NCBI GenBank assembly: GCA_029582165.1
Contig: CM055888.1
Coordinates: forward strand, 14,717,001-14,781,000
DNA: 64,000 nt
Reading direction: 5' to 3'
DNA from: Portulaca oleracea
Lineage: Eukaryota; Streptophyta; Magnoliopsida; Caryophyllales; Portulacaceae
The notes beneath the pieces are model-generated. The model ran no database searches, was not told the DNA's origin, and saw only the letters and a program-made list of their open reading frames with translations. How positions within the stretch are numbered: position 1 is the stretch's first letter; every line of letters starts with the position of its first letter. Position numbers and translations under genes: made by a program. Positions 10,874-21,554 of this stretch are shown here, one piece after another.

Positions 10874-11443
10874 TGTTAGAGAAAAGTGAGTAGCAAGGTA
10901 ACAGCGGAAGCGAATAATAGAATCGAAAACGAGATGACGGATATTACGACAAAATTTAGGAACGAAAAATAAGCGATAAAATCAAACACCAGAATTACGT
11001 GGGAAACCGAAGAACTCGGAGAAAAACCCACGGACGGCTACAGAAAAAAATAATCCACTATGAGAAAGGAGGAGTACAACCTGATCACTATCACAGGGTG
11101 TGATGCGATCCACAAAGGAGATTACAATAACAATCTCTCAACACTCAACTCACAATCTCTCAAGATACACTGGGGAAAATATTGGTGAGACCCCTTTCTC
11201 TCTCAATATTTTCTCTCTCTCTAGCTCTGGTTTTTCGATGATGTTTTGGTGGAGAAACATGCACCCTATTTATAGGGAGAACTCCCTATAACCTAACTTA
11301 ACTCCCACTCCAAATAGATTTAGAATCTAATACAATTAGGAAACCCAACACAATAAGGAAACCTAAATGATATCCTAATACAATTAGGAAACAAATAATT
11401 GTGAGATCAAGAGATTTGGTGATTTTAGGACACTTTCCTAACA
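10874..11443 (-). repeat. 5' LTR of the first copia element (570 bp)
   Basis: Starts TGTTAGAG, ends TTTCCTAACA, and is followed by target duplication ATTGG at 11444-11448. A TATAAATAG motif on the minus strand lies within CCCTATTTATAGGG at 11263-11276 and would serve as the core promoter. Confidence 0.95.
11263..11276 (-). promoter_or_regulatory. TATA box in the 5' LTR of the first copia element
   Basis: The minus strand reads CCCTATAAATAGGG. The same motif is conserved in the 3' LTR at 6591-6604. A CT-rich stretch lies on the plus strand just to its left. The core promoter role is inferred from position and consensus. Confidence 0.6.
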
Positions 11444-11448
11444 ATTGG
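11444..11448. other. Target-site duplication (right) of the first copia element
   Basis: ATTGG, identical to 6191-6195. The sequence then resumes as GTTTAGATGAAGGGG, exactly as in copy B near 15526. Confidence 0.93.
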
Positions 11449-12349
11449 GTTTAGATGAAGGGGTCTTGGGAAAGAGGAGGGGAGAGATAAGTTAGATCAT
11501 TTAATAATTAGCGACAAAGTAGAAGTTTAAGGAAAAAGAGTGGACAAAGAGCAACGTGGAAGATGAGATGCATGCCTTAATTGGTAGGCAGATAAATAGA
11601 ATATGGTGAAACAAGCATGCAAGCTACAAAGAAAGATATGCATACACATATCCTGACACCCTTCACAATAACAATCAAAAGGGCGAGCAACAAAAAGGGA
11701 GCGGTAAACTCTCCCTTCCGTTTATGATAGATAAAAAAAATTTATAACTCACATAATATACGTAAATAAAGAATAATTCATAAATATATTGCATGAAACA
11801 TAGAGTAGCATGTATAATCCACTGTGAAGAATTTGATAATTAAGTTTACACATGTCAATAATCTTTAACGAATCAAATAGTGATCAACACTTATGAGACA
11901 ATGAGCATAATTAATTCTTTTTAAAAAAAAACATAACTCACATCATATGACTCCAAAAATTATGGAAAAATAGTGCAGACTTTCGAATAATGTATAAAAT
12001 TTACAGTAAAAAATTCAGGATTTTTATCTAAGGTCATGTTTTCACAACAATTCATCAAAGGCTGAAAGTTATAAATTAACTGTGCGGTATTATACAAAAA
12101 TTCATAAATAAAAGAATATAACTCCAAAGGTTACGAAATTTTATCACATTGTTCCTAATATTATGTTTAACCTACAGTAAAATTTTGAGAATTTTTAGCC
12201 TAACCAATTTTACACAGAAATTCAAATAGTGCCCAAATTATACACGAAAGTTAAACAAAATTACAAAATTATTATTAGTAATAAATACCTTAAATTATAA
12301 TTAGAGTAATGGAAGGTGGAACTTGATCCTGATAACGTGAGAGAAGAGG
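11449..12349. other. Remainder of duplicated unit copy A, no gene
   Basis: AT-rich DNA with no supported reading frame. It matches 15526-16421 of copy B with scattered differences. Confidence 0.75.
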
Positions 12350-12470
12350 CTAGTACAGAAACATTAATGGACTTCAGGTCCATGACCATGAGAGATATAT
12401 ATATGTAAAATTTTCAGTAACTCCTCTAGAAAGAAATTAGACAACCAAAGAATTCTTCCCAATCATATCC

Positions 12471-12785
12471 ATGATTGAAGTAGGAAATGTAGCATATGGA
12501 TATCAGGTTGAAAGAACTTTATCAAGATCTTTCAGACCATTCAAGTTCAATATATTCGGGGTACAATATATAAGGATTAATGGAGCAATTACAGTTAGGA
12601 ACCTTAATGGAAAAAACTATGGAGATGAATTCAAATTAATCTACAACACTGAAAAGAAAAACATGATTATTGTTACGAAAAGAGGAGCCAGGTCATCCCA
12701 TTTTGACGAGATGATATTTGATTTCTACCAAAAACTGGAGCTTGGAATATTGAAAAGTAGCGATGTTGTTCAGATAAATATGTAG
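12471..12785 (+). pseudogene. Virus-like coding fragment, copy B
   Basis: A 104-codon frame paired with 3148-3462 and differing at four residues (Gly to Glu, Lys to Glu, Gln to Lys, Arg to Ile). The same uncertainty about family applies. The duplication starts inside the virus-like region, so the upstream pieces at 2376-2866 are not repeated here. Confidence 0.35.
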
Positions 12786-15700
12786 ATTATTTCAGGAGAG
12801 AAGCAAACAAAAAATATACGTCATGAAGAAACGAAGAATCAACATTAAACTATAAAGGAAAATGATGCAGATACTCGCACCTGGAAGTAATATTTATACA
12901 AGCACAAATAACTCACCAGAAAATAATGATAGCAATAAATAGTATGAACATATTCCTAAGGTCTTAATACGTAAGCAATGATGTAAAAGATGTAAAAGCC
13001 AACGCACCTTACATACGAAGTGACGTTGGAAGTAGCATGTATTTGCCTATAAATATGTAACTTGCATTGATAAGGGCAGATGCAATTTGAGCGAACTACA
13101 AGTTACTCAAATTTATTTTCTGCTTAGCATTGTAATATGTTCTACGTTCTTCCCTTTTGGGAAATCAGTAATAAATAAGTCTGTTTTTATAGATCTCAAT
13201 ATCTTTTTATCTTACAAATTTTGAGAGAAAGAGATCTAGGTTGTGAGGTTAGAAAGCTGAAGTAAGACCAGTAAAGCTTGAAGAGAAGGAGTGGCGACAA
13301 GCTGAACGATTTCCAGACTCTATATTTCAGAAGGAGAAAAGTATAAATTTATTTTGAAACTTAAAAATTCAGTTTATTTTATTCTGTAAGTATCAATGTT
13401 AATCTTGATGAAAAATCACATTAATTTAAATTGATTGATCGATGCTCAAATCTGTTCTCTAAGAAATTGTTTTAAATTTTTTTCTACAAAAAGTTGTCCG
13501 ACCTTTGACATTGATGATATCATAGCCCATAGAGTAAACTAAAACAATAAAATGAACGTACAACATGATCAACAAATATATAAACGAACCTTAAATATGA
13601 GTTTAGAAGAATTTATAATAGAGATCAGTGTTGGAATATATGATGAAAGTAGACCAATGACATTAATAAAATACTTAGATCAGAATAAATAACAATGTTT
13701 GTTTTTTCCGACAAAAAATTTGTTCCTAACAGAAAAAATATTTAAAATATATAAGTCTTGCTCAAAAAATTAGTATGCAGACTACAACTAAAATAAATAA
13801 GAAAGGAGATATAATATCAGGGCAAACATTTAATCTACTAGAATTAAAATGCTATACTAATCAAGAAGCATGCATTTTTTTTGAGGTCTTTCAATTTAAC
13901 AACAAGAAATTATAGATTAAACATGCTAAATTTGAAGAAATCAAGGTATTTGTATTTAGTAATCTTACCATCCAACATTCGCAGAGCTACACTTAATTTA
14001 ATTAAGGATCAAATCACATTATTAGAAAAAAATATTTGAATTCTCAATCTGGTTTGGACTTAATAAAAATTTAAATAAATCACAAATAACATATTTAATA
14101 GACGAGAAATAAAAACTTTCACGAAAATATTGATTTAACAAAATAATAAGATAAATCAGTAACTTACCAAAATTCTACATAGTAAACTGAAAACGACGTT
14201 TTGCAGATAACAAATGTGAACAATGTACATATTTATTGCAATAGTGAAGTGAAAGGTACGTGCATTGCAATGAAAATTGAGACGCAATTGGGCTCAACCC
14301 GAAACCACCTGAAATGACGAAATGACCAAACTATTCAACCTAAAATCACATGAATTGTCACATCTAATTGTACATATATAGTAATACAGAATTCAATTTA
14401 TGAACTCATTCAAGGGTCAACTATGACTACTGTCAAATTTTTGTGTTTATTTTTGAAAGCTATTAACATTTTATAGACTCAATTACATGTTCTTAACATA
14501 ATCAAGTTGGTGAAATCAGAAAATACTCAAACAAAGGAAGGAGGGGAATCTACTTAGACGATGTTTTGGAGATTATGTTGAGCAACATAGTGAAGCTACG
14601 AAGAAATAGAATCTAAACCAGAAATTGGAGTGCATAAATTCAAAATTAAATAGAGCAAAAGTAGATAAAAGATGGAGAAAGAAACAATAATAGCTCACCC
14701 ACTTCTGAATCTAGACACATTTAACTCAAATAACAGCCTTTGGTCAGCAACATATATGATTCAATTATGATAGACCCATATTGTTAACAGAAGTTTCTAT
14801 GAGAAGTTGTTTAACAGGACAAAAAATTATAATGCAACCAAAAGTTAATATGCATGGTTGATAGATTTTGTGAAACCTTCGACCACTTACTCAACAAGAC
14901 TTGCAGAATTCAAACAAAATAACACATATGACAAACTATAACATTCCAAAATGAAGAGCGTAGACATGCATAATCACTAAAGAAATTAACCCAACACCTA
15001 CTAAATATCTTGACCAATTGTTTAGGTGTGCTAAGTACAAAAGGCATGGTATTCTACAAGTAATATGTGAAGTTGAAAGTGAGAGCAATCCATATAATGA
15101 AACCTCAAAACCCCAAAACCCAACAATCCGAACCAACTCAAATATAAAAATTAAGTTAATTTAGGGCTCCAAAAAGAAAAAAAATAGCATTAGGAGTTTA
15201 ATGACATTTCATCAAACAGTTGATATGCATTTAGCAAAGAGCAACTACCACAACAACAAGAACAAACAACATAGACAATTTAGTGAAGCATATCATCGAT
15301 CAACTGATGGACATCAAGACACATATTAAAAACTTTGATTATAACAAAACTAACCGAAAATAACTTGAGTCATAAAAGCATGTAAATAGAAGAAACCTGA
15401 TGCCTTAATCAATCTAGATTAACCTGCAAAATTAAAACTCATCCCGTCATATATTCCATGTAGATTGAGTAAAAGGTGGGAAAGGGATAAGAAGAAAAAG
15501 AACCAAACATCAATTGATTGGGTTTAGATGAAGGGGTCTTGAGAAAGAGGAGGGGAGAGATAAGTTAGATCATTAAATAATTAGCGACAAAGTAGACGTT
15601 TAAGGAAAAAGAGTTGACAAAGAGCAACGTGGAAGATGAGATGCATGCCTTAATTGGTAGGCAGACAAACACAATATGGTGAAACAAGCATGCAAGCTAC

Positions 15701-16327
15701 AAAGAAAGATATGCATACACACATCCTGATACTCTTCACAATAACAATCAAAAGGGCGAGCAATAAAAAGGGAGAGGTAAACTCTCCCTTCCTTTTATGA
15801 TAGGTAAAAAAAATTTATAACTCACATAATATACGTAAATAAAGAATAATTCATAAATATATTGCATGAAACATAGAGTAGCATGTATAATCCACTGTGA
15901 AGAATTTGATAATTAAGTTTACGCATGTCAATAATCTTTAACAAATCAAATAGTGATCAACACTTATGAGACAATGAGCATAATTAATTTTTTTTTTAAA
16001 AATCATAACTCACATCATATGACTCCAAAAATTATGGAAAAATAGTGCAGACTTTCGAATAATGTGTAAAATTTACAGTAAAAATTTCAGGATTTTTATC
16101 CAAGCTCATGTTTTCACAACAATTCATCAAAGGCTGAAAGTTATAAATTAACTGTGCGAGATTATACAAAAATTCATAAATAAAAGAATATAACTCCAAA
16201 GATTACGAAATTTTATCACAATGTTCCTAATATTATGTTTAACCTACAGTAAAATTTTGAGAATTTTTAGCCCAACCAATTTTACACAGAAATTCAAATA
16301 GTTCCCAAATTATACACGAAAGTTAAA
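12786..16327. other. Non-coding body of duplicated unit copy B
   Basis: AT-rich DNA without a supported gene. The frame at 14936-15136 (minus) is the counterpart of 5608-5808 and is not protein-like. Confidence 0.6.
13021..13175 (+). promoter_or_regulatory. Possible pararetrovirus-type promoter and poly(A) signal, copy B
   Basis: TGACG at 13021-13025, a perfect TATAAATA at 13048-13055 and AATAAA at 13170-13175. Spacing matches copy A, but here the TATA motif is intact. Inferred from motifs only. Confidence 0.35.
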
Positions 16328-16600
16328 CAAAATTACAAAATTAGTATTAGTAATAAATACCTTAAATTATAATTAGAGTAATGGAAGGTGGAACTTGATC
16401 CTGATAACGTGAGAGAAGAGGGATTGAGGGAGGATAATTAATAAGACGAGAGATACACCCCTTTCTTTCAGTTCTCTCGTCTTATTAATTATCCTCCCCC
16501 TCAATCCCTCTTCTCTCACGTTATCAGAATCAAGTTCCACCTTCCATTACTCTAATTATAATTTAAGGTATTTATTACTAATTATAATTTTATAATTTTG
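16328..16600. repeat. Long inverted repeat (126-128 bp arms, 19-bp spacer)
   Basis: The left arm 16328-16453 and right arm 16473-16600 are reverse complements with few mismatches; for example GGAAGGTGGAACTTGAT pairs with ATCAAGTTCCACCTTCC. The spacer is 16454-16472. The left arm is the end of duplicated copy B plus 32 further bases; the right arm is its inverted copy. It would fold into a long hairpin. Confidence 0.92.
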
Positions 16601-16605
16601 CTTAT

Positions 16606-16652
16606 GGTTTAGGGTTTTAGGGTTTAGGGTTTAGGGTTTAGGGTTTAGGGTT
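16606..16652. repeat. Interstitial telomere-type repeat (TTTAGGG)n
   Basis: Six units of the plant telomere repeat TTTAGGG, one with an extra T, start six bases after the end of the inverted repeat. The array runs straight into the CACTA transposase fragment, whose minus-strand reading ends at a TAA formed by the repeat. Confidence 0.93.
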
Positions 16653-17133
16653 CGACTTCTGACTCATCAATCTCACGGCAGTACAACTCAGTATGAGTTG
16701 CACACCCTTCCAACAGAGGCTGTTGAGCGGCTTCAAGCATATCATAGAACTGTTGAGCTCCTACATTAGGCGACTCATTCGCTGTAATAAAATCATTCAT
16801 CATCTCTTCCGTTCTGTCGATGCAGGTTGGTTGATTGGGTTCCTCGTTTGTCAGAGGACTACTTATCGGTTCCGACTCACCATCCGCATCGTCACCACTT
16901 CCATCCTCGTCATCAGAGTTACCCAATTCCTCGCCATGGCACGTCCAATGTCAATATCGTTCATAAACCTTCGCACATGGACATCAATACTTTCCCGTCC
17001 GCGAATACTCATACGACGAACTCTTAGCAAATTGATCAAATATTTCTACCCCTGCAGCCCATTCTTGCTTAATAACCCTCCTACGCGATTCAAATCTCTC
17101 ATACATCCATCGACAATGTGGGGGCCCATCCAT
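16645..17133 (-). pseudogene. CACTA (En/Spm) transposase, N-terminal fragment
   Basis: The minus strand starts at an ATG at 17133. It encodes a transposase-associated domain: RWMYERFESRRRVI, GVEIFDQFAKSS, a CPC motif, and HWTCHGEELGNSDD. An acidic linker and QQFYDMLEAAQQPLLEGC follow, a phrase typical of plant En/Spm transposases. Two in-frame TGA stops interrupt the first part, and the reading is cut off by the telomere repeat at 16645. The catalytic transposase domain is absent. The stretch from 16926 down is open. Confidence 0.75.
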
Positions 17134-17559
17134 ATTGTGAATCTATTCATGAATTTAGTTTAATTAATATAAAATTAAGTACTAATGCTAATAAATTATT
17201 CAGTATGTACGCAAATTCATATCTATATTATTAACTTATTAAACTAATGGATGTTATTAAATTATTCACTAAGTACATACAAATAATAGTCCAAATACGA
17301 GTTACTTAAGAACAATAATTAACTTTTATAAATTAATTCATGTTCTATATTCAAAAACTTAATTATTAATTGAACTAATTAAATCGCAATTGAAAAAACA
17401 AATTAAACTATAAAATTATCATATTATTTAAAAATTCCAAGTAAGTATATCACTAATAACTACAATGTAATTAATTAACTCATCCTAATTTAAAGTAAAA
17501 ACAATTCACAGAAATATTGTTTTCATCCTAATTAACAAGTCCTAATTTAAAGTTAGAAC
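17134..17559. other. AT-rich spacer
   Basis: Very AT-rich with many short direct similarities and no frame of note. It separates the CACTA fragment from the copia remnant. No element ends were found. Confidence 0.6.
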
Positions 17560-18975
17560 TTAGAAAGCTCTTGGTTTCATTAACAAGATCCATATTAGTG
17601 CCAAATATAAGCATGCCATCAACATATAAACATATAATAACACAAACATTCGAGACATGATTGGAATACAAAGAAGTATCACCTTCATTTGCTCTAAAAT
17701 CATTGACAGTTACCGTACTATCAAATTTTCATAACATTGTTTAAGAGCTTGTTTTAATCCATATAATGATTTAACAAGTTTACACACTTTATGTTCCTGT
17801 CCTGGTACCACAAAACCCACAGGTTGTTCCATATATACCTCTTCATCAAGATCCCATTCAAAAAAGCAATAGTCATCCAGTTGGTGCACAAGTAAGCTAT
17901 GAATAGAAGCAAGTGCAATCAACATTCTAACGGTGGCTATCCTAGTCACAGGAGCTTAGGTATCAAAACCCTTTACCACCAAACAAGCTTTACATTTGTC
18001 AATAGACCCTTAGCTTTAAGCTTTTCCTTAAACACCCATTTACAACATAAAGATTTACAACCTCGAGGTAAATCGGTCAACTCCCAAGTATGATTACTCA
18101 AAATTGAATCAAGCTTGTTATTAGTAGCTTCTTTCTAGAAAATAGCCTCAACAGATTTCATGGCTTCATCATAAGTTTTGAGATCTTCTTCTATAATATA
18201 CACACAAACAAATTCATCATCTAGCATGCAACTTGAACAAGGAAAGAAGTAATTAAACCAGGATCAAAACTATTTCTTTTCTGATTCTTTTACTCCACCA
18301 TAATTGAGAGCTAGATGAGCATGCATGCCTCTTAGTAGATATGTCAGGAGAAACATGCTTATCATGAGATACAATTTTCATAGGAAAAATATGCTAGAAA
18401 ATTCAGCATCTCTAAACTAAAGAATATGACCATTCATAAATGAATCACTTTCACCTTTCACAAGAAAATGATAAACGACACTTTGATAAGCGTATCCAAT
18501 AAATAATGAATCAACAATTTTAGTACCAATTTTCTCTCTTTTGAGAGCAGGTAGTCCAACTTTAGCTAAATAGCCCCCACACTTTCAAATAATTCAGGTT
18601 GGGAGGATATCTTTTCCACAATTCATAAGGGGTCTTATCAAGATTCTTATGAGGCACACGATTTAACATATCACAAGCAGACAAAATCGCCTCCCCTTAC
18701 ATATTACAGGAATAACATAGCATTCATTATATTTTTCAAAGTTCTATTTTTCCCTCTCTGCTACTCCATTTTGTTCTGGAGCATAAGGGGCAGTTCGCTC
18801 ATAAATAATATCATTAGCCTCACAAAAAGCCTTCAGAGACGTTGGATCATATTCACCACCTCAATCACTTCTAAGCCTTTTATTCTCTCATTCAACTTAT
18901 TTTCAACTTCATCACTTAATAATCACATATCCATAAAATCCATGACTATCATCCAAATACCCCTATGAATAACAA
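17560..18975 (-). pseudogene. Decayed Ty1/copia pol remnant (integrase to reverse transcriptase)
   Basis: Minus-strand pieces in several frames follow copia order. An integrase core lies near 18760-18900, with QNGVAERE holding the DDE glutamate. It is followed by ACDMLNRVPHKNLDKTPYELW near 18600-18690. The reverse transcriptase start (NHTWELTDLPRG) is near 18070-18100, and RT middle EEVYMEQPVGFVVPGQE and LVKSLYGLKQA are at 17710-17949. The active-site box at 17615-17626 reads YVDG, so its second Asp is lost. There are many stops and shifts. No gag, RNase H or LTR was found. It is older than the two full-length copia elements. Confidence 0.8.
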
Positions 18976-19962
18976 TTCATGTAACATGTTTCACATGTAA
19001 AATATCCCACTCAAAGACCACTTGTAACACATACATGATTCTATGTCGATAGTTTAAACTCATATATTCATAAATGTAGTCAGAGAAACAATTGTGAGAA
19101 GAAAATGGCCGACTACAAGGTATAATTAATATTTAACCACTTCAAAATAATTCAAGTCACTTGCTTAATTCATGGAGCCTTATTTCATATATGATTTTGA
19201 ACATGCATATACTAAACATGCAAATCCAATAAGCCAAAAATTCTTTCCCAAAAATTCACCATTATGGGTCAAAAGATACTAGAGTTTATCATTATAGGTC
19301 AAAACCCATTTCCATTGTATAATTGTACATGTAACACCAACATAATAGCATAATATCAAAGATCAATAATCCGACCCAACATATCCAGATGGATAGGAAA
19401 AATCAAGATAATCAACTTTGAATCCAAGTAGTAAAGAGTGAATTAGAAACTCAAATTTCTGAATTGTTGGTTTTCTAGAAGTAATATCTTTGATCGTAGC
19501 TGGACCCACAACAATAATTCTATGTTTGTATTTGATATGGACAACAAGCTCCGCCATCCAGAAAACATAATTAAGACATCAAAGTTAAGAATCTCTGTCA
19601 ATTATATATTCAAAGTGTTTCATAAAGGATAATCACAACGTATTGATACTATAACTGACACCAAAAAGGAAAAAATCTTTTCCCAACATTAACCATATAA
19701 AGTTGCCATTATCACCATTTATGAAATTTATTATGAAAACATAGTCAATAAAACTAATAAATTATATTCTACCATTGACACATGCCCTTCAAATTATTAA
19801 TGGGTACATGGTTAACATATAATAGACCACCCATCAAAATCATGATTAAGATGATGAGTCAAAATGAATAAGTTAATCAAACACCTTAACTACCGAATGA
19901 TTATAACTTTGCCATCAAGGAGTTCAAGTTTCGACATATCGGTAATGACATATTTAGAAGTC
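18976..19962. other. AT-rich spacer without a recognisable gene
   Basis: No protein-like frame or element ends seen. Weak internal repetition occurs near 19255-19300 (ATTATGGGTCAAAA / ATTATAGGTCAAAA). Confidence 0.55.
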
Positions 19963-19967
19963 ATAAT
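19963..19967. other. Target-site duplication (left) of the second copia element
   Basis: ATAAT directly before the LTR. The right counterpart at 26678-26682 reads ACAAT, a single-base difference. Confidence 0.6.
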
Positions 19968-20400
19968 TGTTAGGATCGAAGAGCACTCAAGCAAACCACA
20001 AATAATAGGAAATAATAGCGGAAAAAGAAATAAGAAATTTGACACCAGGATTTTAACATGGAAAAAACCCAAAGCGGGAAAAAAAAATCATGGAATCGAT
20101 GCACTAGTAATATGAGGATTACAATACAAAGGTTGTGTTTCTCTCCATCTCACTTGATGATTTAAGGGAAGGATCTGACCCCAATTTATACTAGAGAAAC
20201 AAGTGGGGAACTAGGTTAATAATAACTTAAACACCAAAAACTTGTCGCACAAGAAAAAAACACAACTTGTGGGCCTTTATTAATTGGCCCAACCGACGAC
20301 GCACAACACCTAGACGCTAGTAGCGTCAAACTGACGCTGGCAGGGGGTGAACCCGGCGAAAGACGCTGGCGGGGGGCTAGTTTGGTCTTCACACCCAACA
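19968..20400 (-). repeat. 3' LTR of the second copia element (433 bp, shortened)
   Basis: Starts TGTTAGGATCGAAGAGC and ends TTCACACCCAACA. Compared with the right LTR it lacks the segment between GGGGGGCT and CTAGTTTGG, which in the right copy holds about 118 plus 57 bases of GACGCT-rich DNA around the solo LTR. It contains the perfect palindrome GACGCTAGTAGCGTC at 20313-20327. Confidence 0.88.
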
Positions 20401-20401
20401 A

Positions 20402-20411
20402 TCTCCCACTT
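20402..20411 (-). other. Polypurine tract of the second copia element
   Basis: The minus strand reads AAGTGGGAGA one base inside the 3' LTR, the expected priming site for plus-strand DNA synthesis. Confidence 0.6.
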
Positions 20412-20471
20412 GGAGACTAAACCTCTGTCATCCTCACTTTCTCCACAAGTTTCCTAGTGCCGACCTCCTCA

Positions 20472-20831
20472 TCAGTCAAAGAGGCCTACTGAGGCCATAC
20501 AAAGCCTCAATTTTCCAACATCCACTGGCTTGGTTAGCATGTCGGCTAGGTTTATACTGCCTACGATCTTCTCGAGCTTCACTTCACCACTTTCCACCAA
20601 GTTTCGAATGAAGTGATATATCCTTCTAATATGCTTCGTCCTTGGGTGTAACACCGGATTCTTCGTTAGTTGAATGACACTCTGGCTGTCACAATGAAGA
20701 ACACCATCCTGCCCCAGGTCAAGAACCTCTAAGAAATCCTGCAGCCATATCATTTCTTTGCCCGCCTCAAACAGGGCAATATATTTAGATTCTGTAGTTG
20801 ACATAGCAATGCAATTCTGCAATCTTAACAT
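20472..20831 (-). pseudogene. Copia RNase H, C-terminal part, second element
   Basis: An open frame of 119 codons with MSTTESKYIALFEAGKE, HCDSQSVIQLTKNP, RTKHIRRIYHFIRNLVE and NLADMLTKPVDVGKL, the conserved copia RNase H signature. The upstream first acidic segment is separated by a stop at about 20832. It is the last part of the polyprotein and is not translatable as part of an intact pol here. Confidence 0.85.
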
Positions 20832-21554
20832 CTAACTGATTGCCGAGCCACCAAGAGTGAACACGTGGCCAGCTGCACTCTTGCTCGTATCGAAATCCCC
20901 ACTCAAATCAGCATCTACATAACTTTTCATATCAAAGTTAGTTCCACCAAACATAAGATAGTAATGAGAGGTACCTTTCAAATACCTCAACAGCCATTTC
21001 ACAGCTTCCCAGTGTTATTTCCCCAGATTGGACATGAAGCGGGACACCGCTCCCACTGCAAAAGAAATATCCGGTCTCATGCAGACCATGGCGTACATCA
21101 AGCTCCCAACTGCTGAAGCATAAGGAACTCTGGTCATGTATTCTTTCTCCTCCTTGGTTCTGGGTTATTGTTCCATGGATAGTTTGAGATGGTTTGCCAT
21201 AGGAGTGCCCCTAGGTTTTGAATCAGTCATACTGAACCTCTCTAGCACCCTGTTGATGTAGTCTTCCTAAGACAGCCTCAAAAAACCTTTGTCCCTGTCT
21301 CTAGTAATCCTCATGCCAAAGATTTGATTTGCAGCACCCAAAACCTTCATCTCAAACTCTTTAGACATCCTCTCCTTAAGCCAGGTAATCTCCTTCATGT
21401 TTGCTCCTGCAATCAACATATCATCCACATAGAAAAGCAAAATAATATAAGAGTTAGCAAAACTCTTATAATAGAAGCACTGATCCTTATCACTCCTCTT
21501 GAACCCCTTGTTGCACGTGAAAGTGTCAAACTTGATATACCACTACCTTGGAGC
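20832..21554 (-). pseudogene. Copia reverse transcriptase second half with stops
   Basis: Two TAG stops just after SLYGLK sit where Gln codons (CAG) are expected, giving APR-stop-WY. The YVDD catalytic box is intact at 21420-21431 (LLFYVDDMLIAG), followed by a recognisable thumb region (MKEITWLKERMSKEFEMK). Further shifts occur near 21270 and 21180. The stops are C-to-T type changes on the coding strand. Confidence 0.8.

Larger units (their letters stand above)
6196..11443 (-). mobile_element. Ty1/copia LTR retrotransposon (Tork/TNT type), full-length but mutated
   Basis: A 5,248-bp element on the minus strand. It has LTRs of 575 bp (left, 3') and 570 bp (right, 5') with TG...CA ends, a 5-bp target duplication ATTGG, and a primer-binding site complementary to initiator tRNA-Met. 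Domains run in copia order: gag, zinc knuckle, protease, integrase, reverse transcriptase, RNase H. The gag, reverse transcriptase core and RNase H frames are open, but the zinc knuckle, protease and second half of integrase are frameshifted. The LTRs differ by only about a dozen bases and a few small indels by eye, so insertion was recent. Movement would need proteins from another copy. Confidence 0.95.
3028..12349. repeat. Segmental tandem duplication, copy A (interrupted by a copia element)
   Basis: Copy A begins at ACAGAAACATTAATGG (3028) and ends at GAGAGAAGAGG (12349). Copy B repeats the same content at 12355-16421. With the retrotransposon and one target copy (6196-11448) removed, copy A is 4,069 bases against 4,067 in copy B. 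Differences are scattered single bases and small indels (for example in a T-run near 4552 against 13875). The head-to-tail junction carries five extra bases, CTAGT, at 12350-12354. The unit holds a virus-like reading frame at its left end and otherwise AT-rich non-coding DNA. Confidence 0.92.
12355..16421. repeat. Segmental tandem duplication, copy B (uninterrupted)
   Basis: Begins ACAGAAACATTAATGG and ends GAGAGAAGAGG, matching copy A base for base apart from sparse substitutions and small indels. It lacks the 5.25-kb retrotransposon and keeps the pre-insertion target site at about 15514-15530. Beyond 16421 the sequence continues into GATTGAGGGAGG, which copy A lacks because its end is fused to the start of copy B. 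Confidence 0.92.

Noticed and set aside
16328..16600. microRNA precursor
   Set aside because: The arms are long, nearly perfect and identical to adjacent duplicated DNA, as expected of a recent inverted duplication. An siRNA source remains possible but not a conventional miRNA gene.
16606..16652. Possible true chromosome end
   Set aside because: Only six repeat units, with unique sequence and a 34-kb gene continuing beyond them, so this is interstitial.
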